Assembly (NCBI GenBank): GCA_013396655.1
Contig: WBMV01002649.1
Location: 1-64,000, forward strand
DNA from: Campylorhamphus procurvoides
Taxonomy: Eukaryota > Chordata > Aves > Passeriformes > Dendrocolaptidae
Length of the DNA: 64,000 nucleotides
Reading direction: 5' to 3'
Both the position numbers and the translations under genes were made by a program. Positions within the stretch are counted from its first letter, which is position 1. Each line of letters opens with the position of its first letter. The notes under the pieces are model-generated. The model made no database searches. It was not told the DNA's origin and worked only from the letters and a program-made list of their open reading frames with translations. Of the stretch, positions 37,401 to 55,739 are shown piece after piece.

Positions 37401-40400
37401 ACAGTTCTTTACTTGGCTTGGTTTAGTTCCAGCTGATGAGTGGAACTGTGTGGAGAGCACCTGGCATTGTATGGATGCTGCTGGAATTCTATTATGTCCT
37501 TGATTTCGGAATTTCAGTATTTTATGTGAGTTCTGTAAATCCACTCCTATAGCAGAATGTGCTGACAGGTGTTGGGATGGAAAACTGTAAATAAAGCCAA
37601 ACAAAACAGGTACTTGTCAGCATAATGTGCTTACCAAAATCAAAGCAGGAAAAGTAGGTCCTACACATAAATCATACTTTATGTTGCAAAGCCTCTCACT
37701 GTCTTTATTTTATCCTCATTTTGGCTTTACTGAGCATTTCCATTCTGATTTTCCTGCCTTGGTGAATGTGTGACTGGTTGAACTGGGCATGAAAGGGGTG
37801 AGAGGAGCAGCAGGGTGTGAGGCTGGCTAAGTGCAGGGCTGTTTGCAGGGAGCAGCACAGCCTGCATCGTGGTGCTGGACAGGAGCAGCCACCGCCTGCA
37901 CACGGCCAACCTGGGCGACTCGGGCTTCCTGGTGGTCAGGGGAGGAGAGGTCGTCCATCGCTCCGACGAGCAGCAGCACTACTTCAACACTCCCTTCCAG
38001 CTCTCCATAGCTCCTCCAGAGGCAGAGGGAGTTGTCCTAAGTGACAGGTAAGGTGGGGGAGGAACTGGGGTGTTTAATCTCCCAGGAAGCTGCAGTTCTG
38101 CTGCTTTGGGGCTCTTTTGTATCATGTAGGGTTTTACCTCGTACCCAGTCAGGTCCTGCACCCGCCACTCCCCCTCTCCAGGTAATGGGGGCATTTGTCA
38201 CCTTGTGCTTAACTTTGTGCCTGTTGCACAGTGTGACTTCACTGGGATAGTGATTATTAACTCCTGGTGGCCTGTTCCCACAGTTCTGATCCACGGGAAG
38301 GTGTCACTGGGCAAAGCTGGTGGATGTGCTGGTCATCCTGGATGGGAGGCTGCTCTGACCAGCAGCTTTGGTTCCAATCCCTGTCTGTGCTCCCTTGAGA
38401 CTGTTTGGAGTAGCTAATTTAGATATCTTGGCACTGAGGTAGCAAGTGCTTGAAGAATAGAGCAGAGGGACATGTGACTGTAAGTTGTGTTTCCAAGTAG
38501 CTGTTTCCCTCAGCATATTGTATTTGACCAAAACGAGCAAAAAAACTGCCTGGCAGAACACCAAGCTGGGAATGAGAGGATGAGGAGAGGACAATCTGTT
38601 CACAGGAGTGAGTTCTTTCAAAGGCTGGCTTGTTCCTGTGTCTTCCCCTAAGAATGTCAGGCTGATCCATCCTCACTTCGTGAAGACTCATCAGCAAGAT
38701 GAAATAAATGTTTAAAAAGTCAGCCTTTAAATTGCGTTCAAATAGAACCAACTGGGTTGGAAAAGACCTCCAAGATCATCGAGTCCAAACAGACAGAGCT
38801 CTCAAAACTGATTATTCACTCATTAAAGTGATACCCCTCACCTGACTGTAGGGAAATTGGACCAGGATCTTCAGGGAGGGGCTTTCCATGAGGGAATGCA
38901 GGAGGCAGCTCAAGTCTGTCATCTAAGGTTTGCACTCAGTGGTCTTAAGGGTCTTTTCCACCCTAAATGACCTATGAAGTTTCAAGGCTGGTGCAGTAAA
39001 GGCTATGATTTCAATGCCAAAGTAGCTCTTTTTGAAAGTGTTGAAGTTGTTGAAACTCCTGACCGTTCTTGCATGTGGTTTTACTTCCCCATCATCCAAC
39101 TGCCAAGAGGAAGCCGGGGTAGAACTCTGAAATTAGAACCCCTCAGTAATCCAACCTCTTTGTCAGACTGAAATTAAATGAACATTTGAGATTCCAGAAT
39201 CTCCATTTCTCAGAGATTCTCTGTCATCCATAGGAAGACAATAAGCCCAGAAAGCAGAAGGACAATTGATCATGTCCAGTGGAAGTCAGGGAAGCCAAGT
39301 AATCTGAGTCATCCCATAATAAGGGAAGCACAAGATAAATGTGCTCCCACACTTGAGCTCTGAATCATGATTACAGCTCTGGCTGGTTCCTGTGCTGTTC
39401 CTGACATTAATTAGTACCCATGGGCTCATCGAAACGCTTCTCCAGGCCTTTCTTATTTGTTGTCCCAGTTCAGTGGTGAATTTGGCTAAATATGGGCACA
39501 GGCAAGGCAACGTCGACTCCAGCAGCCTTCCTGAGGCTGCACATCAGTGGAGCAGAGCAGCTCCCCTGTGTTTTGGCAGAGCCCTCTGGGCTGGGATGCA
39601 GCAGCTTCTCCCTTTGAAAGACCCCTGAGGAGTCTTTGAAAGTGAAAGGTTTGTTGTTGAGTCACCTCCGAGAATCAGATTTTTGCAGCAATATTTGTGG
39701 CCAAACGGGGTGTTTTCTCCTCTTGGTGTTGTGTAATGGCTTAGACACAAATATTCCAACTGGCTGTGGTCTCCTGGTAGTGATTTCCAGACATATTTCT
39801 TACTCCACTGAATTAGAAAGTGATTCAGAATCCCGAAGTGCTTGGGCCATTATGGATTGTCCTTTGGAGCAGGAGGAAGGCCTGAGCTGCCATCCTGCTT
39901 ACTGGGCTCCATGGGGACACCCTCCCGAAGCAGATCAGTTGGCAGGATCGTTCCTCTGGGGGTTGTAGCTGCACATCCTTGGTGGAAGGGCTGGGATCTG
40001 ACCAGTTTGCAGTGGCAGTGCTGTGTCAGAGCTCCCTTGTCAGGCTGTCCTGCTGCAGGAGCTGCACACCCAGTGATCCCTTAGCACAGAAACCCCAGTG
40101 TGGTGAAGGGCAGGAGCTGTGGCTGTGCTGTTGGACATTCCCTGGGCTGTGTGAGGAGTCCTCTAACCTCTCTGTCCCCTCTCTGTGTCCTGTGTGTGCC
40201 CTGCCAGCCCCGAGGCTGCCGACAGCACGTCCTTCGATGTGCAGCTCGGGGACATCATCCTGACGGCGACGGACGGGCTCTTTGACAACATGCCTGACTA
40301 CATGATCCTGCAGGAGCTCAAGAAGCTGAAGGTGAGCCCGGGGCTCCTCAGTCCCTCACACCTCCTGTGCTGCTAAACCTCTGGAGCCACTAGCACTGCT

Positions 40401-43207
40401 TTCAGTGCACCTTTGTGCTTTAGATAAAAACCCCACCACAAAGTGCTGCATCCTTACAGCTTTCCACATGTGAGCAGTGGGAGGGATGGTGGCCCCAGAG
40501 CTCTGGCTCTTGGATCTGCTTCCAAGGCAGATGCAGAAGCAGCAGTTGGGTGTAAATGTCCCAAGGAGCAGCTGGTTCCCTGTCAGGAACAGGGCAGGGA
40601 AGGGGGGGTGTTCAGTCCAGGCACTGCCCTTGGCCAGCTCCTCACACCCTGCAGCTTGTAGGTGGTGCACATGAAAACAGAGCATCTTCCCTCGGGTTAT
40701 TTGAGGGGGCAGCTTGCATTTCAAAGAACTTCCAGCTTTCCTGAGGGGTTGTAAACCAGGAATTCTAATGGAGCATGTGCTGTCTGAACTGTGGGTTGCA
40801 CGTGCTAGAAAATATTTAATGTTCTGTTAAAAAGAAAATAAAAATCCTGGCAACTTTCCCAGGTCAGTGACCACAAATGTTCTTTTTAAATAGTAAAAAT
40901 ACATTAAAATATTTTAATTCGGGTGAGAGCATTTAGCTTAGGGCTATTTACTTACAGAAAGGAAAGTGTACTTAAGGTGATATCAATATGTATAACCTCC
41001 CCGAGGAAACTACTTTGCTACGAAATGCAAATAAGGGTGACACAGACAATTATAATGTGGTTTTAAAAGAATTTGGCCTGTTCTTACCCTGCAGCTACAG
41101 CAGTCACTACCCCAGCCACCTCAGAGCGCTGTCTGTGGGAGGGCAGGGCTGTCCCTGGGGCTGCAATTCCCTGCTGGAAGAAGGCTGAGCTCCACCTTTT
41201 GGCGTGCTGGGGGAAGGCACTGGAGTCCCCCGCGGGGTTCAGCCAAAAGTTAATCACATAAACGCCTGCTAATTCCCAAACCTGCGGGGAAGGCTCTTGA
41301 AATGACAGGGCATTTAGAAGTGCTCACAGACAGAAAGGGCAGTGGTTGTCTGTCATGCTGGCTGGGGGCAGAGAAGCAGCAGAGATTGGAACTGGGAGAG
41401 GAGGCCCTTGAAATGCAGCCTGGAGGAAGTTTGTGCTCAGTGTGCTTTTATTTTTGGTCATCTGACTTTTAAAGTGCCCCTTGTGAGCTCTTGTTCATGG
41501 GGCTGAGAGGGTCAGGGGTGCAGGAATTGCACTGAAGGCAGAACACAAACACTTCCCCAAAACCTGAGTAGGAGGGAGGTTTGGTCTGTGCAGGGCCAGC
41601 TCCACGTGCCCCTTCCCTTCAGGGGATCTGTTGGGAGCATTAGTCTCCTGAGTTCCTAAATGCTGTAAGTCCTCCAAACCCAGTCCTGGAGCTGCTGGTG
41701 GGACTTGAGGCACACCCAGTTCCCGAAGCCTGAGGGATGGGGAGGGTTCTCTTGGGAAGGGAAGGCGACACTTCGTGCCCTGCTGTGGCCGTGAGGGACC
41801 TCCAGAACTGGGGCACAGCAGCAGAGCAGCTCCTTGCTGGCTTCCTTGTAAGGACAAAGCTTTTCCCTCTGGACTGCAGAACTCCAACTACGAGAGCATC
41901 CAGCAGACGGCCCGGAGCATCGCTGAGCAGGCCCACGAGCTGGCCTACGACCCCACCTACATGTCACCCTTCGCACAGTTTGCCTGTGACAACGGCCTGA
42001 ACGTGAGAGGTGAGGGAGTCTGGGCCTCCTGCTCCTGCTCCTGCCAGCCCAAACGGACCCTCAGCAGAGGGGGGGCACTCCTGGGGTTCCAAAGGGCAGG
42101 GGGAAACAGAGCCTTGGGATTGTGGTTGGCAGGAGAGCACCGGGCTCGTGTGGGATTTGGGGCAGCACTGAGGGGTTTGGTTTTAATCTAATGTGCACAT
42201 TCCTGTCCTGGGAATCCTGCCTGGTGGGAGCTCTCCAGGCTCCTGGGAAAGCTGGGCTTGGCTTGTTCCTTGGGTTTGGGGGTGTGGGTGGTGTTTTGGG
42301 AGAGTGGGGTTTGTCTCTTTTTTAAGGTCTTCTCTTCCTGCTGCATCTCAGCAGAGGTTCTGCCCAGTCTTGTGCAGTTTTGAGTTTTTTTGGCTGAAAT
42401 TTGTGACCTTTGTACCATTGGCATCCCCATCCTGGTCTCTCCGCTGGTTCTGCTTCTGGGCTCTGGAACTACACTGACACCTGGCAGAGCTCAGAGCCCG
42501 AGCAAACACCTTCCTTTGATTTATTATTTAATACAGTTCTGCCAGTAAAGATGTTCTCATCTCTGTATCAGGAGGGCAGGATTTCCTGCCCCTTTCCTAA
42601 GGTAGAAACAACCCATAACACTGAGGCTCCGTGGTGCTCCAAGCTCAGTCACTCAGCAATGAAACTGCACATCCCTGGATCCTCTGGTGTGACTTCCCCA
42701 TAACCAAATCTCTCTCCTGAGCCCTTTCTCCAGGATCTGAGTGTGTTGCTCTGGCTGTTGAGGATTGAAAAAGAGCTGCTACAAGTGTTAAGTAGCTTTT
42801 AGAAAGACATGAGGTAACAGAGTGCTGGAGAAGATGCTAAAGAGGTGTTTGAAATTCCTGACTTCCAGTGTCGGGTGTTTTGTGCCTTTATTCAGCAGCC
42901 TCCTGGAGAACAGGCTCTGTGCTCTGCCAGCTGCTGACAGTGCTCAGGTTCTGACCTCCCTCCACAGCCTGCTCTCACTGGTTTTTGTGCTGTGCAGAAA
43001 ATCACTGCTCCCTCGGCTGGAGAGGAGTTTGTGTCTGCATGAACAGGCTTTGAGTGTTTCATTCTAAAAGGATTTCCCATGGGGACTGTCACAGATGATG
43101 AGAAGGTGATGGGTTTGATGCAGTAAGTGGGTTTTTCCTTCCCTGCAGGGGGCAAACCAGACGACATCACCGTCCTGCTGTCCATCGTGGCCGAGTACAC
43201 GGACTGA
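25485..43207 (+). CDS. PPTC7: Mitochondrial PP2C-type protein phosphatase PPTC7, six exons, complete CDS
   Basis: Exons are 25485-25686, 35002-35181, 37849-38047, 40208-40331, 41880-42009 and 43149-43207, totalling 894 bases or 297 residues. PPTC7 is a metal-dependent Ser/Thr phosphatase of mitochondria that supports coenzyme Q biosynthesis and restrains BNIP3/NIX-dependent mitophagy in mammals. The N-terminus [18 protein letters not shown] is arginine-bearing and hydrophobic, fitting a mitochondrial targeting sequence. PP2C metal-binding motifs are present: GDDAC in exon 1, ADGVGGW in exon 2, ATDGLFDN in exon 4 and [10 protein letters not shown] in exon 6. The protein is close to the human one except that the glycine run after SQTD is absent, which accounts for its seven fewer residues. 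Intron 1 exceeds 9 kb. The upstream promoter is lost in a gap. Confidence 0.97.
25722..25905. repeat. Polypyrimidine tract at start of PPTC7 intron 1
   Basis: About 180 bases are almost pure C/T on the plus strand, built from TTCCC/TTCCTT steps. They are interspersed with copies of CCCAAACCTAACCTTCCC. The tract begins about 35 bases after the exon 1 donor. Confidence 0.9.
32813..32980. repeat. 42-bp tandem repeat in PPTC7 intron 1
   Basis: About four copies of a 42-bp unit begin near 32813, 32855, 32899 and 32940; the core is GGGATCCAGCTCTCCTGGG. One unknown base sits at 32889. Because the unit is divisible by three, frames stay open through it on both strands, but this is a repeat artefact and not a coding signal. 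Confidence 0.88.
38745..38977. mobile_element. Degraded CR1 fragments in PPTC7 intron 3
   Basis: A reverse-oriented CR1 end (TTGGAAAAGACCTCCAAGAT, then CATCGAGTCCAA) spans about 38745-38800. A short forward-oriented end (GTCTTAAGGGTCTTTTCCAC, then CCTAAATGACCTATGA) lies at about 38940-38977. Both are small remnants. Confidence 0.7.
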
Positions 43208-46200
43208 GGAGCTGCTGTGCCCCAGCCCTCAGGGGTTCCTGCTGGCAGGATCGAGCCCTCCTCCCTCCTGCCCGGCACAGCCGGCCCCGAGCCCGGCCCG
43301 GCCCCGCCGAGTCCTTGCTAAGAACCACTCGTAGAACACTGGGCTTGCTCTGCCAGCAAGAGATGAAGAAGCTCAAGGCCTGGAATGCCCTTCAGAGCTT
43401 AGTCCTTGCCCGTGCCAGGGGGAGGATCCATCCCACAGCGTTCCCGCACCGGAGGTGGGACTTTCCAAGGAGTAGGATTGGTTGGTCACCTTCCAAAGTA
43501 GCTCAGTAGGTAACCCCTCAGCACGAGGGCATCTCACCCTTCCCTAGGAGCGTTCGCTGTTCGAGGGTGTGTTACAGACCCAGTTCCATAAAGCATAGTC
43601 TTGTTCCAGTGGTAGCCGAGGTTTCGTGTTCCTGAGCTCCAGTTTTCAGGAGATTTATAACTGCTGTAAACTTTCTGCTCTTGCCATCCATGGTGTCAGC
43701 CTTAGGAGCCTTTTCTAGTACGAGATTTCAAACAAACCTAGTTCAAGTTATATGGATGCAAATGTGTTTTGTGATTTCAGGTGCTTAACTGTGATCTTAA
43801 AAAAGTTCTGCAGATCATTCGTCCATAATGGGCCTGGTTCTGGATGTTTTGGCTGTGGATAATTATTATGTTTTTTTAAAACAAAACTTCTAGCTCAGTC
43901 TCAAGCAGCCGAGCTGGCCACAGGTGAGGTCTTGGAGCATTTGGACCCATCTTCTGGTGGGAAATGCCCCGGGGGGAGGTTGCACAAAGCACTGGCTCGT
44001 CCTCACCTCCCACCGTCCTCCCTTTGGGTAGATCATTCTGTCGGTGATGGAGCATCATTTGTGTTAATTATTGCCATTGTCGCTTGTAGGACAGGATATG
44101 CTGCACCAGGTTAAGCCCAGCTGATCCTTTCTCACTCAACAGGCACCTCTCTTTGCTTCTGCTGCGGCAGCGAGTACGAAAATGGAAACTTAATGAATAA
44201 CCAGCAAAACTTACATTTCAGTAACTAAAGTTTAGGGGTTTCAATGAACCTTAATGATGTTTACAGTTATCTAACAGCCACTTTGCAATATGACATTTCC
44301 TTTTCAATGACAGTAGCTCACGTTTGTGTCCCCCCTCCTTTTCCAGCCAGCTTTTCCTTTTCCTTTCCTGAGGCTCATACGAAAGCTGAGAGCTGTAAAG
44401 ATATATATATTTTTGGTCAGTTTTTCATTAACTTTTTTGCTGGTAGAGAAGTATGTAGAAATAAATTAAAGCCATGTTTTTATATATAAAAAGTCGGGTA
44501 ATGTTGCTGTTTAGGTGAGTGCAGTTAAACTTGGTCAGTAAGGAATCTTTCCTGCTCTCAAGAGGAGATTTTTACTACCTGGTTTATTGTATTAAAACTG
44601 TTTAAGTTTGAGGTTACCTCAACTTGTTTAAAGAATTTTTGTGGACTTGTACTGTATATTTGCGTAACTATGTCAAGCTTTTATTTAAGGTCATTTAACA
44701 TGTACCATGTACATGTCATTTTACTATATTTCAATGCATCATGCTTGTAACAGGCATTTCATTTATAATAAGTGATTAATTTGGGAGCTCTTCAGTAATT
44801 TATCTGCTATTCCTCAATTGGCATAATGTTAGGGATCTACTTTGAATCACCTTGTAATTACTTGTCAAAATGCCTTAACTACCCTAACTTGACCAAAATG
44901 GGATTTTGGTGAGGGTATGGGGAGGATTCTGTTCATGAGGAGAAATTCATGAGTGTTGTGACACACGAGCAGTGAGTGGTGGAGAACTTTGCACAACCTG
45001 TCAGTCCTTGTTCTGAGCCTGGCCCAGCTGTGCCTGGCTGGCTGGCCGAGGAATGTATTCACTGAGCACAGGGCTTTGTTCCTCGCCTTTGGGGGGCCTT
45101 TCTCTCCCAAATCTGGGTGTCTGCATTTTATCCGCCAGTATTTCCCCTCAGCTTCTGGCTCAGAGCAGATTTGATCAATTCTTGTGTCCCTCGACCTTCC
45201 TCCCTCCAGGAGCCCCGGGCTGCTGCTCTGCCCTGCTCTCAGCTCAGGCCCCAGCCCTGCTGTTTCCCCCCAGCTTTCCAGAACTTTCCCTGGGGATTTG
45301 TGCTGGTCAGAGGGAAGCACCAGGGTCTGGAATTCCCTGTGAGGCCGAGCTGTGCTCCCTGTCTGTACCCACAGAGCCCTTTGCCTCATATCACACCATG
45401 AGTTGTTGGTTTTTTTCCTTTTAAATAAAGAACAAATTTGGATTTTGATTTACAAATCATGAGTTTTTCCCTCACCGGGCACACCAAAGACCAGTAAAGC
45501 TTTTAGCTTTTCCATCTGTTTATAAAGCAATACTGTATTATAAAGAATTGATATTTTTATCACATGCTTGATTGTGTTGGGTTTTTTTTAAGACGTGCAC
45601 TCTGAACATATCAAACTGATTTTTTCCTATGAACTTATCGCTGTCTGCGCACAAGAGACTCTGGGAGAAGGACACGACAGGGCCCATCCTAACAAAGTAA
45701 TCCCCAGCAATGCAGGAAGCAGTGACATTGCCAGGGGCAGGATAGTGGGAATGGAAAGGTGTCGCCTGGCTTGGAAGTGAGCAGAGCCTGGAGCTGCTGC
45801 CGAGGGCTGGGGATCTGCAGGCACAGGGAGAAGGTGGGATTGCTGCAGCAGCATCAGGAGCGTGGGAGGTGCTGAGTTGTGCTCCTGCCCCTGTCCTGGG
45901 CAGAGCTGCCACACAGGCTCCCTCCAAAGGGCCTTTGCTGTGGTTCTCGAGGTCAGGCTGAGAACAAAACCAAAAAGCAGATCTGGGACCAGACAGGAGG
46001 GAGTGGAAAAGGGAGAGGAGAAGGTCTGGCAAAGGTGGGAGGGTTTAGTGATGGAGTCTCCGTGTCTTGGGAAGGGACATCCTTTGCAGGGGAGCAGGTG
46101 GTGTGTGTGGAGCCCACTGTAGGCAGCAGCTCCTGACAGGGGTGGCTGAAACCATGAAGCAAATCTGAGTCTGTACCTGAGGATGCTTTTTTGTTGCTGT

Positions 46201-46340
46201 TAAAATGAGACTATCATCTATGCTTACCTAAGAGGCAATTATGTGAATTTCATGTCTGAGGTATAACTTATGCAGGAATAGTTCTGTAAATACATTTAAA
46301 TGAATTGTAAAGATATTTAATAAATATAGTATTTATACTA
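43208..46340 (+). other. PPTC7: PPTC7 3' UTR (probable, long)
   Basis: No exon of another gene is seen between the PPTC7 stop and the RAD9B poly(A) signal. Sense-strand AATAAA hexamers lie at 44460-44465, 45424-45429 and 46319-46324, any of which could end alternative transcripts. The UTR is AT-rich around 43.7-44.9 kb. The true end cannot be decided from sequence alone. Confidence 0.6.
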
Positions 46341-46651
46341 AAATGTGCTTTTTTAAAGTCAAGTGGCCTGCAAACCCTCTGTTTGTTGCTGTGGGGGTGG
46401 GATTGGTGGTGCAGAGGCACAGCCAGTGCTGGGGGGGCTGGGCTGTCACTGGGACCCCCCTCAGTGTCCCCAAATCCCACCTGAGTGACACCCAGCAGTC
46501 TGGCAGGAAGGTAGTGATCCTTTAAGTGACCAAAGACTGGGAATTGTGGTATTTCATCCCAGTGTGACTTTGGGAATACTGCACTGCCCCCACTTGTGGC
46601 TGAGAGAGATGCAGGGAGGGAAAAGAATAACTCAAGTCTGAAACACAAACC

Positions 46652-46657
46652 TTTATT
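46652..46657 (-). terminator. RAD9B: RAD9B polyadenylation signal
   Basis: AATAAA on the minus strand, about 415 bases after the RAD9B stop codon. It is the first canonical hexamer I see downstream and gives a sensible 3' UTR. The PPTC7 and RAD9B transcripts converge within a few hundred bases here. Confidence 0.7.
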
Positions 46658-47072
46658 TTTTAAAATGCAATTCTGTGACCACTTTGGTTTTTCAGTTAAA
46701 CGCTGGTTCTGCAGAGTTTCTAAAAACATGAGCTATCCCCGAGCTGGGCTGGGGTTGGCTGTGCCAGAGGGGAGGGATGGGATGTTTCCCCACCTCCCTT
46801 AACTACAGCAGCAGCTTCCTCTGCCTGAAGTGATCCCAGGGTTTGAATTCAAACTGGGGGACTGTCAGCCTGCAGTGAGGGTGTTCTGGGAGCAGAACCC
46901 CCAGCACTGTCCCTGCAGAACCCATAACACACCAACCACAACGGAGTCAATGGTGCCCCAACCCTGTGCCACGCCAAGAGCACCAGCAGTTGCAGAACAG
47001 TCTGTGCTGCTGGGGCCCAGCAAAGGCACTGCCTGCTCAGCCTGGCCTGGCCTGGCCTGCCAGCCCTGGTGC

Positions 47073-54362
<7,290 letters not shown>

Positions 54363-54569
54363 GGCCGCCGCCCCCCCCACTCCCCTCAGGGCGCAGCGCG
54401 GGAAGCGCCGCTCTGGGAATTGCGGGATTATGGAATTATGTGGGTTTATGGAATATCCTCAGCGGGAAGGGACACACTGGGCCATCCTGCCCAGCCCCGG
54501 GCCCGGCACGGACACCCCAACAAAGGGACATGGGCAGAGATCGCTGCAGGGAGGGCAAGGGAGGGACAG

Positions 54570-54811
54570 GGAGTGATGGATGGATGGGGTTGTGTCAGGG
54601 TAGGACAGGACAGGATCGGGGATGGATGGAATTGTGTCAGGGTAGGGTTGGGACAGGACAGGATGGGGGATGAATGGAATTGTGTCAGGGTAGGGGGAGG
54701 ACAGGATCAAGGCAGGGTTAGGACAGCACCAGGGGATGAATGGGGGTCTAGCAGGGCAGGGGTAGGACAGGACCGGACCAGGGGAGGGATGGAGGGAGGG
54801 GTGGATGGAGG
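54570..54811. repeat. Minisatellite between RAD9B and VPS29, left part
   Basis: Imperfect repeats of GGATGGAATTGTGTCAGGGT and GGACAGGATCAAGGCAGGGT with GGGGATGAATGGGG steps. The array enters the assembly gap at 54812 and continues on the far side with near-identical sequence. Confidence 0.9.
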
Positions 54812-55615
54812 NNNNNNNNNNNNNNNNNNNNNNNNNNNNNNNNNNNNNNNNNNNNNNNNNNNNNNNNNNNNNNNNNNNNNNNNNNNNNNNNNNNNNNNNN
54901 NNNNNNNNNNNNNNNNNNNNNNNNNNNNNNNNNNNNNNNNNNNNNNNNNNNNNNNNNNNNNNNNNNNNNNNNNNNNNNNNNNNNNNNNNNNNNNNNNNNN
55001 NNNNNNNNNNNNNNNNNNNNNNNNNNNNNNNNNNNNNNNNNNNNNNNNNNNNNNNNNNNNNNNNNNNNNNNNNNNNNNNNNNNNNNNNNNNNNNNNNNNN
55101 NNNNNNNNNNNNNNNNNNNNNNNNNNNNNNNNNNNNNNNNNNNNNNNNNNNNNNNNNNNNNNNNNNNNNNNNNNNNNNNNNNNNNNNNNNNNNNNNNNNN
55201 NNNNNNNNNNNNNNNNNNNNNNNNNNNNNNNNNNNNNNNNNNNNNNNNNNNNNNNNNNNNNNNNNNNNNNNNNNNNNNNNNNNNNNNNNNNNNNNNNNNN
55301 NNNNNNNNNNNNNNNNNNNNNNNNNNNNNNNNNNNNNNNNNNNNNNNNNNNNNNNNNNNNNNNNNNNNNNNNNNNNNNNNNNNNNNNNNNNNNNNNNNNN
55401 NNNNNNNNNNNNNNNNNNNNNNNNNNNNNNNNNNNNNNNNNNNNNNNNNNNNNNNNNNNNNNNNNNNNNNNNNNNNNNNNNNNNNNNNNNNNNNNNNNNN
55501 NNNNNNNNNNNNNNNNNNNNNNNNNNNNNNNNNNNNNNNNNNNNNNNNNNNNNNNNNNNNNNNNNNNNNNNNNNNNNNNNNNNNNNNNNNNNNNNNNNNN
55601 NNNNNNNNNNNNNNN
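54812..55615. other. Assembly gap (N)
   Basis: A run of 804 unknown bases inside the minisatellite that separates the RAD9B and VPS29 first exons. The flanks carry the same repeat, so the gap length is probably not reliable. Confidence 1.
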
Positions 55616-55718
55616 ATGGAATTGTGTCAGGGTAGGGGTAGGACAGGATCAAGGCAGGGTTAGGACAGCACCAGGGGATGAATGGGGTTCTATCAGGGCA
55701 GGGGTAGGACAGGACCGG
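55616..55718. repeat. Minisatellite between RAD9B and VPS29, right part
   Basis: Continues the array from left of the gap: ATGGAATTGTGTCAGGGTAG through CCAGGGGATGAATGGGG and GGTAGGACAGGACCGG match 54626-54777 closely. It ends at an unknown base (55719), about 20 bases before the VPS29 start codon. Confidence 0.9.
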
Positions 55719-55739
55719 NGCCGGAGCGGAGCGGCCGCG

